From Acaricomes phytoseiuli DSM 14247 (GTDB lineage Bacteria > Actinomycetota > Actinomycetes > Actinomycetales > Micrococcaceae), in the NCBI RefSeq assembly GCF_000376245.1, contig NZ_AQXM01000054.1, positions 1 through 64,000 of the forward strand: a DNA stretch of 64,000 bases. Reading direction: 5' to 3'. Of this stretch, positions 1 through 6,765 are shown piece after piece; position 1 is the stretch's first letter, and every line of letters starts with the position of its first letter. The position numbers and the translations under genes are program-made. The notes beneath the pieces were generated by a model, which worked only from the letters and a program-made list of their open reading frames with translations, searched no databases and was not told the DNA's origin.

Positions 1-748
1 GTCTGTGAAGAATTCAGGCTCGGTGGATACGACCACGGATGCGGTGGCGACGGATGATATGTCGCAGGTGCTGGATAAGGCTGATTTGGTGGATGGGCCG
101 ACGGCGTCGGTGGGTTCGGCGGTTTTGGATGGTACGACGGTGCGTTGGTCTGGTGCTTTGCGGGCTGGTGAGTCGGCGACGATTACGTATTCAGTGAAGA
201 TCAAGGATGGTGCGACGGGTACGTTGCGTAATTACTTGATCGAGCCGGATATTGAGGTGGTTCATCCGTTGATTGAGTATGCCAAGGTTGCTGATCCGAT
301 CTCTGGCAGCAAAGTGGAGCGTGGGCAGGTCATAAACTATACGCTTACTGCCAGGAATCCCGGTAACGTTCCCTACGACAACGCCACTTTGACCGACGAC
401 CTCAAGGGCGTCCTACCGCGGGCAGATGTTCTGCCGGGGACGTTATCGGCTAGTTCAGGGCAGGCCGTCCTGGATGGCAGCTATATACGCTGGCAAGGCA
501 CCGTGGGAGCCGGGCAAACGGTCACGGTGACGTTCCAAGTGAAGGTCAAGGACAATGCTGCAGCGGGGCGGATCACTAACACGCTGCTTGAGACAGGTGA
601 GCAGACCTGGCATGAAATCGACGGTCTGGAACCACCCTTGCCGCCTACGGGAGCCGGGGGTGTGGTGCTAATGATGCTTCTCGGCCTAGGCATTCTCGGG
701 AGCGGAGCGCTTTTGCTCCTGACCGCAGGAAAACGGCGTAAGAACTAG
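1..748 (+). CDS. Sortase-anchored repeat adhesin, C-terminal part (gene begins before the window)
   Basis: The reading frame is open to the left edge, so only the end of a larger wall-anchored surface protein is present. Two DUF11-like beta-sandwich repeats are visible. Both contain the pattern AVLDG..(V/I)RW.G....G....(I/V)T(Y/F)..K(I/V)KD, near residues 40-75 and 155-188. The C-terminus is a sorting signal: LPPTG at about residue 212, a hydrophobic helix of about 23 residues, then KRRKN. A class-E or A sortase would cleave after the Thr and attach the protein to peptidoglycan. Codon use changes sharply near base 300: upstream codons are almost all G- or T-ending (gtg, acg, gcg, ttg), downstream they are mixed. 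The ligand is unknown. Confidence 0.8.
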   Translation, partial: SVKNSGSVDTTTDAVATDDMSQVLDKADLVDGPTASVGSAVLDGTTVRWSGALRAGESATITYSVKIKDGATGTLRNYLIEPDIEVVHPLIEYAKVADPISGSKVERGQVINYTLTARNPGNVPYDNATLTDDLKGVLPRADVLPGTLSASSGQAVLDGSYIRWQGTVGAGQTVTVTFQVKVKDNAAAGRITNTLLETGEQTWHEIDGLEPPLPPTGAGGVVLMMLLGLGILGSGALLLLTAGKRRKN

Positions 749-775
749 TAGATCTAGTAGCTACTGGCCACATCA

Positions 776-807
776 GATGGTGGTGAGCCCGACGGCTCAC
801 CACCATC
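776..807 (+). terminator. Strong hairpin after the adhesin gene
   Basis: A perfect 14-bp inverted repeat (GATGGTGGTGAGCC, 776-789, against 794-807) closes on a 4-base loop. It lies 28 bases after the adhesin stop and before the next gene. There is no U-tract, so termination efficiency is uncertain. It also shows that an upstream ATG at 777, in frame with the next gene, is not a real start. Confidence 0.65.
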
Positions 808-830
808 TCTGGAGCTATGAAAAGGCGAAC

Positions 831-1658
831 ATGAAGATACTGCGCCGCCTTGTCGCTGCGGGTATTGGTTTAGTGTCCTTGATGATCGTCGTGTTTGCGC
901 TTCAAGGGTGTTCGTCTCCGACCGAAGGCGGCGGCGATGTCTCAGCGGCTTCTCCTAGGGCACTGAGCGATGAAGAAGCTTACCGGCTCTCCTCAATCCG
1001 ATTCCGGAACTTCGATGCGGGGACTCGTCAGGTGACCGGTACGCTACGTAATCAGACAGGGTCTTATGAGCTGGCCGGCTGGCTGGACTTCGCGGGGAGC
1101 GCGGGCCTGGCAGAAATCCGGCCCGATACCACGGCGGGCAAGCCGCCGTTCCTGGTGAGCTGGACTCGACAGACAGTGGCGTTCCGAGAGCTTCCCGCAG
1201 GTCAAGACGGTTCGGGGCTACCAGATCCTGGCCAGGACGTCTCTGGCTGGGATAAGGCGACTCTGGATCCGGAAACTTCGCCGCTAGCCAAAGGCCTGGC
1301 CGCTCTACTTCTGCTGACTGCGGACCGTCCGGAGAACCCGCTTCTGGTGAAGCAGGGGACTGCCCAATGGGTGGGGCAGGAGCAGCTCAATGGCGTGCTC
1401 ACCGATGTATTCCTTGGGCCGCCTCCCCGGACGGTTCCTGAAACTTCAGCGCCTGCGTCCTCCGCTGCACCGGGCCCTTCGGGCTCCGCGCCCTCGGGCA
1501 GTGCTGATGACCGCACCAAATACTGGGTCGACTCCGCGGGAACTTTACAGCAGTTCGGTATCCGACTCGATGCAATCCAGGAACTGAGTGTTTTTACTTT
1601 CACTGATCCTGCAGATCTCCCTGCGTTGCCTACTCCTGTTGTGGAAGCGGTACCGTAA
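831..1658 (+). CDS. Secreted lipoprotein of unknown function
   Basis: The start is placed at ATG 831, because an in-frame upstream ATG at 777 lies inside the hairpin. The N-terminus is a lipoprotein signal: KILRR, a hydrophobic stretch, then the lipobox ALQGC with lipidated Cys27. The mature protein (about 249 aa) would sit on the outer face of the membrane. It starts with a Ser/Gly linker, continues as an apparently beta-rich domain, and has an Ala/Pro/Ser-rich insert near residues 195-225. The repeated 'strand' style (TGTLRNQ, AGWLDF, TKYWVDSAG) loosely resembles LppX/LprAFG-like carriers, but this is inference and no catalytic motif is seen. It follows the adhesin gene and converges on the oxidoreductase gene at 1703. 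Confidence 0.6.
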   Translation: MKILRRLVAAGIGLVSLMIVVFALQGCSSPTEGGGDVSAASPRALSDEEAYRLSSIRFRNFDAGTRQVTGTLRNQTGSYELAGWLDFAGSAGLAEIRPDTTAGKPPFLVSWTRQTVAFRELPAGQDGSGLPDPGQDVSGWDKATLDPETSPLAKGLAALLLLTADRPENPLLVKQGTAQWVGQEQLNGVLTDVFLGPPPRTVPETSAPASSAAPGPSGSAPSGSADDRTKYWVDSAGTLQQFGIRLDAIQELSVFTFTDPADLPALPTPVVEAVP

Positions 1659-1702
1659 CTACCCGGGATGGTGCAGCCGCGGTTCTCCGAGGCTCTGGAG
1701 GA

Positions 1703-3742
1703 TCACATTCTGGCCGCAAGCTCAGTGGCCTGTTTGATCGCGCGCTTGGCATCCAGCTCGGCGGCGATATCGGCACCGCCGATCACGTGGAACCTTTCCG
1801 TGCTCATATCCAGTTCCTCCGGGCTGAACGGCCTGACCGGCTCCTGGCCGGCGCAGATCACCACGTTGTCGACCTCGAGCGTCCGCAGCGTGCCGTCGGC
1901 CAACCGGATCTGCAGCCCCGAATCATCGATGCGCTCATAGCTGACGCCACCGATCATCTCGATCCGGCCGGCTTTGAGCGCTGCGCGGTGCACCCAGTTG
2001 GTGGTCTTGCCCAAGCCTGCGCCGAAGGGCGTCTCCTTGCGCTGCAGCAAGAAGAGCTGCCGCCGGGGTGCCTCCAGGACCGGGGTGGTGAGGCCTCCGG
2101 GGAGCTCTGGTCCGGTGCTGACTCCCCACCGCTTCTGCCAGTGGGGGATGCTCTCGGCCACCCCGGGGGCGGTGCCCGGTTCATCGAGAAGGTACTCGCC
2201 GACGTCGAAGCCGATGCCGCCTGCGCCGAGGATGGCCACCCGGTCTCCTGCCGGGCGATCGCCGCGCAGGAGCTCATCGTAGAGCAGCACCATCGGGTGG
2301 TCGATACCCTCGATCGCCGGTACCCGGGGCCGGACCCCGGTAGCGAGTACGATATCGTCGAATTCCTGGAGGTCAGCGGCCAGGGGGCTGCGGCCCAGCT
2401 GCAGCTCTACGCCGTGCAGCTCCAGCTGATATCCAAAGTAGTTCAGCGTTTGCGCGAATTCCTCCTTGCCGGGGATCCGCATCGCCAGCCGGAACTGACC
2501 GCCGATGCTGTCCCGGGTTTCGAAGAGAGTCACCCGGTGCCCGCGTTCGGCACTGGCCGTCGCCGCGGCTAGTCCGGCCATGCCGGCCCCGATCACGGCG
2601 ATCTTTTTCCTACGCTGCGGTGGGACCGGCAGCAGCTGGAGCTCGGTTTCGCGCCCAGCCCGGGGATTGACCAGGCAGCTGGCCCGCTGATGCGCGAAGG
2701 TATGGTCCAGGCAGGCCTGATTGCAGGCGATGCAGATATTGATCTCTTCGCGGCGGCCGCTGGCCGCTTTCGCCACGAACTCCGGATCGGCCAGGAACGG
2801 CCGGGACATCGAGATCAAGTCCGCCTGGCCTTCGGCGAGGATGCGTTCGGCGGTTTCCGGGGTGTTGATCCGGTTCGAGGCGATCACCGGGACCTTCACG
2901 AGACTGTGGAGCTTACCGCTCCATTCGGTGAAGGCCGCGCGGGGAACCGAGGTGACGATCGTGGGCACCCGGGCTTCATGCCAGCCGATGCCGGTATTGA
3001 AGACCGATACCCCGGCTTCTTCGAGGAGCAGCGCGAGCTCTGCGACTTCTTCCCAAGTTTGGCCTTCAGGGACGAGATCCAGCAGTGAGATCCGGTAGCC
3101 GAGCACAAGCCCTTCACCGACTTCTTCGCGGATCCTCCGGACGATCTCCAGCGGGAAGCGCATCCGATTCCGGGCGCTTCCGCCCCAGACATCTTCCCGG
3201 TGATTGGTCCGGGTTGAGAGGAACTGATTGATCAGATAGCCTTCCGAGCCCATGATCTCGATGCCGTCGTAGCCGGCATACTGAGCCAATCTGGCGGTCT
3301 GCACATAGTCGGTGATGGTCTTCTCCACGTCGCGGGAGGAGAGGGCTCGAGGGGTGAAGGGGGTGATCGGTGATTTGATCCGGCTGGGGGCGCGCAACAG
3401 GGGCTGGTAGCCGTAGCGGCCGGCGTGCAGAATCTGCAGCGAGATCAGGCAGTCCTGGTTCGCGGTGTGGACGGCATCGGTGACGAGCCGGTGTTTCTCG
3501 GCCGCCCGGTGGCTGCGCAGCATAGCGCCGCCAGGAGTGAGCGCGCCTTCGAGGTTGGGGGAGAAACCGCCCGTGACGATGAGGGCCGCTCCGCCGGCTG
3601 CGCGCTCGGCGAAGTAGGCAGCCAGCTCCGGAAAGTGCTTGCTGCGGTCTTCCATGCCGGTGTGCATCGATCCCATCACGACCCGATTGCGCAGAGTGCG
3701 CGCACCGATCTGCAAGGGGGTCAGGAGCAGGGGGTAGTTCAT
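1703..3742 (-). CDS. FadH-like NADH:flavin oxidoreductase / 2,4-dienoyl-CoA reductase
   Basis: Old-yellow-enzyme family protein of 679 aa (E. coli FadH is 672). The N-terminal FMN TIM barrel (about 1-330) has the catalytic Tyr169 in GSEGYLINQF and His255 in GIGWHEARVPT, matching FadH Tyr166 and His252. Cys337, Cys340, Cys344 and Cys356 (CIACNQAC...C) would bind a 4Fe-4S cluster. A FAD/NAD(P)-binding half follows (IAVIGAGMAGLAAA). The family reduces conjugated C=C bonds of dienoyl-CoA or enones. The ATG at 3742 follows AGGAGAG and overlaps the PadR stop by 4 bases, so translation is probably coupled. Being last in the lipid-synthase operon, it may act as a trans enoyl/dienoyl reductase or detoxify the product; the true substrate is not visible. 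Confidence 0.85.
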   Translation of the reverse strand: MNYPLLLTPLQIGARTLRNRVVMGSMHTGMEDRSKHFPELAAYFAERAAGGAALIVTGGFSPNLEGALTPGGAMLRSHRAAEKHRLVTDAVHTANQDCLISLQILHAGRYGYQPLLRAPSRIKSPITPFTPRALSSRDVEKTITDYVQTARLAQYAGYDGIEIMGSEGYLINQFLSTRTNHREDVWGGSARNRMRFPLEIVRRIREEVGEGLVLGYRISLLDLVPEGQTWEEVAELALLLEEAGVSVFNTGIGWHEARVPTIVTSVPRAAFTEWSGKLHSLVKVPVIASNRINTPETAERILAEGQADLISMSRPFLADPEFVAKAASGRREEINICIACNQACLDHTFAHQRASCLVNPRAGRETELQLLPVPPQRRKKIAVIGAGMAGLAAATASAERGHRVTLFETRDSIGGQFRLAMRIPGKEEFAQTLNYFGYQLELHGVELQLGRSPLAADLQEFDDIVLATGVRPRVPAIEGIDHPMVLLYDELLRGDRPAGDRVAILGAGGIGFDVGEYLLDEPGTAPGVAESIPHWQKRWGVSTGPELPGGLTTPVLEAPRRQLFLLQRKETPFGAGLGKTTNWVHRAALKAGRIEMIGGVSYERIDDSGLQIRLADGTLRTLEVDNVVICAGQEPVRPFSPEELDMSTERFHVIGGADIAAELDAKRAIKQATELAARM

Positions 3743-4278
3743 GATCTCTCCTCTAGGAGCTGGAGCATCTCCTGGCACCAGCCGATATAGCTTTCTTCGC
3801 TGCGAATGCCTCCGCGCAGCACCAGGTAGAGCGGGAGCTGATCCGGGGTCAGTGCTGCCGGCTCCGGGTAGTTCCTGGCGGCTTCGGCTTCGAAGTAGCT
3901 CAGTCGCTCTTGATGCGCTGCTAATTGCCGCCGGATATCAGTCAACACCGCCTCCGGGCTGCCATGCTGCATACCCCGGACTTTCACCGCGAATTCGCTG
4001 CGGGACTGCTCCAGCGGTGTGGGCTCGGTGCTCCACTGGTGCAGCGCTGCCCTGCCGGATTCGGTGAGTCGATAGGTTCTGCGTTCCCGGCGCCCGGCAC
4101 CGGCGGCACTGCTGGCCTGAATATCGCCTGAGGCTTCCAGATCAGCGAGAACCCGGTAGATCTGCTGATGACTGGCTTGCCAGAAGAAGCCCAGGGAGCG
4201 GTCGAAGCGGCGCGCCAGATCGTAACCGCTCGCGGTCTTCTCCGCGAGCGAGACGAGAATAGCGTGCTTCAGTGCCAC
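3739..4278 (-). CDS. PadR-family transcriptional regulator
   Basis: 179 aa with GTG start. The N-terminal winged helix is typical of PadR (LKHAILVSLAEKTASGYDLA, then QIYRVLADLEASGDI). The C-terminal half is the helical Vir_act_alpha_C-like dimerisation domain, with W(C/S)-type helices near the end (YIGWCQEMLQLLEE). Such proteins usually repress their own gene and a neighbouring detoxification or efflux gene until a phenolic or lipophilic ligand binds. Its stop overlaps the start of the FadH-like gene, and the short gap ahead of it carries an ATGCAA-N4-TTGCAT dyad. It is therefore likely to autoregulate and to control at least the downstream reductase. Confidence 0.9.
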   Translation of the reverse strand: MALKHAILVSLAEKTASGYDLARRFDRSLGFFWQASHQQIYRVLADLEASGDIQASSAAGAGRRERRTYRLTESGRAALHQWSTEPTPLEQSRSEFAVKVRGMQHGSPEAVLTDIRRQLAAHQERLSYFEAEAARNYPEPAALTPDQLPLYLVLRGGIRSEESYIGWCQEMLQLLEERS

Positions 4279-4301
4279 ACGTGCATCTTATCCGTTTCTA
4301 T

Positions 4302-4335
4302 ATGCAATTAGTTGCATTGAGTAGTTGCATTGAGT
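4302..4335. promoter_or_regulatory. Candidate PadR operator: ATGCAA dyad plus a tandem 13-bp repeat
   Basis: ATGCAATTAGTTGCAT (4302-4317) is a perfect 6-4-6 inverted repeat. The sequence AGTTGCATTGAGT occurs twice in immediate tandem (4310-4322 and 4323-4335), so the TTGCAT half-site is repeated once more, 13 bases away. The site lies 24-60 bases ahead of the PadR start, where an autorepressor would bind. PadR operators are commonly dyads of this ATGcaa..ttgCAT form; assignment to this PadR is inference. Confidence 0.55.
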
Positions 4336-4337
4336 AG

Positions 4338-5546
4338 TCAGCTGACTGCAACTGCATGATCCATCACCCGTTCGATGGCATCGACCGCTGCGCACAAGCC
4401 GCCGGCAGTGCGCAAAGCCTCCTGATAAGGGCGGGCGTTCTGCTGGTAGACGGGATCATCCAGCACGGTTCGGGTCGCGTCGGCGATCTGCTGCGCGGTG
4501 CTCCGGCTGAACCGCACCGCGACGCCGACACCGTATGCTGCCGCCCGCTCGGCAATGATCGGCTGATCATCGCGGATTCCCGCGAGCACCATCGGCACCG
4601 CGAACCAGAGCGCCTCGCAGACGCTGTTGTACCCGCCGTGATTGATGAAAGCAGCGGTGTGCTCGAGCAGCTGCTGCTGCGGAATCCGAGGCGCCACCAG
4701 CCGTCCTGGAGGTGACGGCAGATCCCGTAGAGCCCCTGCGGGGTCAGCGAAGACGCAGCGAACACCGGCCGCGGCAAGACCTCCCGCAGCGGCGTGCAGG
4801 AAGCGGTTCCCAGCACCGACGTTAGTGGTACCCAGAGCCACTAAGACGGTGGGTTCCGTGCTCTTCTGCACCCAGCTCATCACGCGTTCATCTTCAGCAC
4901 TCAGCCCAGCTGGACGGAAAACCGGGCCGACGAACTCCACGGGGCCCAGCGGGTGACCGGCCCAGGCACTGCCCGGGCGTTCAGTGGAAGCTTCGAAAAG
5001 TCCCTCGAGACCGAAGGCGATGGTCAACCAGGGGGAGAACAGCGGATCATGAACCGCAGCCGGATTGCCGATCCGTTGACGCAGCCCCAGAAGGAGCTCG
5101 TCCCGCCAGTGCAATACTTTAGGCAAGGCCGCTAGCGGGTTGACCAGTTCGATCATCGTCGTGGCCGAGGTGATCCAGGGAATACCGAGCCGCTCCGCCA
5201 CCATGGCACCGGCGAGCGCTTGCTGGTCCACCACCATCACGTCCGGGGCGAAACTCTGGACGGCGGCTTCGACATCCTCTGCCATGCCATCGGCCAAGGG
5301 TACGAAGACCTCTTCCCAGAAGAACTTCAGCGCCCCAGGGCCCATCAGTGTGGGCGGTCGTTGCGGCAGTTCCGCCCAGCCGGTACGGCATTCGAAGAGC
5401 CTGGCCCCCGCGGGCAGGAAATCCCGGTGAAAGGAGCCGATGCCCGCCCAAGCCACCTCATGACCGCGCCGAACGAGCTCTTCGGCGAGGGAGAGCAGCG
5501 GGCTGCTGTGCCCTACCAGCGGAGGGACGACGATAAGGATGCGCAT
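4338..5546 (-). CDS. GT1 / MGT-family glycosyltransferase
   Basis: 402-aa GT-B fold enzyme of the UDP-sugar-dependent family that glycosylates macrolides, carotenoids, sterols and lipids. The N-terminal Rossmann domain begins MRILIVVPPLVGHSSPLLSL with the family's GH-P acceptor-base region. The C-terminal donor site has HGGYNSVCEAL at about 303-313, followed by P and DDQ near 327. No signal peptide or transmembrane segment is seen, so it acts in the cytoplasm. It starts four bases after the restored stop of the hydrolase gene, so it belongs to the lipid-synthase operon. The inferred role is to add a sugar to the polyketide or fatty product, or to an alcohol made from it. Confidence 0.8.
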   Translation of the reverse strand: MRILIVVPPLVGHSSPLLSLAEELVRRGHEVAWAGIGSFHRDFLPAGARLFECRTGWAELPQRPPTLMGPGALKFFWEEVFVPLADGMAEDVEAAVQSFAPDVMVVDQQALAGAMVAERLGIPWITSATTMIELVNPLAALPKVLHWRDELLLGLRQRIGNPAAVHDPLFSPWLTIAFGLEGLFEASTERPGSAWAGHPLGPVEFVGPVFRPAGLSAEDERVMSWVQKSTEPTVLVALGTTNVGAGNRFLHAAAGGLAAAGVRCVFADPAGALRDLPSPPGRLVAPRIPQQQLLEHTAAFINHGGYNSVCEALWFAVPMVLAGIRDDQPIIAERAAAYGVGVAVRFSRSTAQQIADATRTVLDDPVYQQNARPYQEALRTAGGLCAAVDAIERVMDHAVAVS

Positions 5547-5550
5547 GTGC

Positions 5551-6401
5551 TCAATCCACGGGAACCGGGCTGCGGTCTCTGCCCTGGTCCTGCGGGTCAG
5601 GGACCGGAGGATACTTGCGTATCCACGTGATCAATTCTTCCTCGAGGAGGCGAGGGACCTCCGTGAGCACCGAGTGGCTGACCCTCCGGCACCACCACCG
5701 TGGTGGTGTTCTGCAGCAGTGAGCGCATCACCGGCTCCTGTTCGAAGAGCCAGGATTCGCTGCCGTAAATGGCGAGCACCGGCACCGGCAACTGGGCGAC
5801 GGTCTCGGTGGACACGGTGGCGGACTCCGGGAGCTCCTCGAAGAACCTGGTTTCTTTGGCCAGTCTCCGGGAGAGCTTGAGGATCTTCGCCCCGGCGAGT
5901 CCATAAGCAGCCACTGCCCGGACCATGGCATCGGCTTTATAGATCTCTTCTTTGGCCTGCTGGAACGTCTCCCGCATCGTATCCGCCCAGGCGGGGGTGG
6001 GCGGCTCCGCTTCCAGGGAGATCATGGAGGCCACGCGGTCCGGATGCTCCAGGGCGATGCCGTATGCGACCGTGCCGCCATAGGAATTACCGGCGATATG
6101 CACCGGGGTGCCGTCATGCACGGCGTCCAGGAGCATCCTGATGTCCTCGACCACGTGCTGGAGGTGGTACCCGCTGGGGATCTTGGCACTCTTGCCGTGC
6201 CCCCCCCCGGTGGTCGAACATGATCACGTCGATGCCGGCCGCCGCGATGGCCGGGGCGATCGTCATATAGTAGCTGGCCAGATTATCGATGATGATCCCG
6301 TGGACCAGCACCAGGGTCTGCCGAGGCTGCTCCGGGCTGAGCCCTTCCCCCCGGAGGATCTCATAGTTGAGCGGTTGCCCGTTGACTTCGAGAATCGGCA
6401 C
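5551..6401 (-). pseudogene. Alpha/beta hydrolase with two apparent frameshifts
   Basis: Reading frames join into one hydrolase of about 282 aa if two extra bases are removed. The N-terminal frame (from ATG 6401) gives LVLVHG (oxyanion region) and DHRG, then leaves frame in a run of nine C at 6200-6208. Eight or five C would restore DHRG(G)HGKS. The middle frame gives the nucleophile elbow GNSYGG. A second shift near 5680 must be repaired to read the C-terminus, which then shows the catalytic His (SHSVLTEVPRLLEEELI) and stops at 5551, four bases from the glycosyltransferase start. With both corrections the length is a multiple of three. The inferred role is a releasing thioesterase or esterase of the lipid synthase. 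The shifts may be decay, phase variation at the C-tract, or sequencing error. Confidence 0.75.
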
Positions 6402-6402
6402 G

Positions 6403-6765
6403 TCAGTGCTCCTTGTCTGCGTAGTCTGCTGGGGGGTTCAGGCACGCCACTACATAGTCGACCAGGCGGCCCACGCGCATCTCGATGATCTCGTCGAGGT
6501 CCAGGGAGCCGAAGAACGCCGCGAAGTTCACGCGCGAACCGTAATGCTCCCGGAGCTTACCGCCGAAGGAGACCAGATCGATGCTCTCCAGCTCCAGGTC
6601 CTCCTGGAACGAGGTTTCCCGGGTGATCTCGACATCATCGAGCCCGTATTCCTGCACCATGTCGGAAAGGATGCTGGAGATCTCAGCCAGTACCTGCTCC
6701 GGATCGGCGCTTCCGGCTGGTGCCGATGGAGCAGTTTCTGCAGTGACCGTCTCTTCGATGCTCAT
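6403..6765 (-). CDS. Discrete acyl carrier protein
   Basis: 120 aa. An Ala/Pro-rich N-terminal tail of about 22 residues precedes one carrier domain. The phosphopantetheine site is Ser61 in DLELESIDLVSF. This differs from the DLSIDSIK site of the carrier domain inside the large synthase, so the two are not recent copies. The ATG overlaps the stop of the AT-DH-PPT gene by 4 bases (ATGA), and the hydrolase start is one base downstream, implying tight co-translation. The fused phosphopantetheinyl transferase next door is the obvious activator. It could carry the starter, an extender or the finished chain; sequence does not decide. Confidence 0.9.
   Translation of the reverse strand: MSIEETVTAETAPSAPAGSADPEQVLAEISSILSDMVQEYGLDDVEITRETSFQEDLELESIDLVSFGGKLREHYGSRVNFAAFFGSLDLDEIIEMRVGRLVDYVVACLNPPADYADKEH

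Noticed and set aside
777-830. Earlier start for the lipoprotein at 777
   Set aside because: It lies in a strong hairpin and would put a His-rich extension before a normal lipoprotein signal peptide.
1787-2572. Long frames opposite the oxidoreductase, synthase and pyc genes
   Set aside because: They are antisense shadows caused by high GC; only the gene strand carries family motifs.
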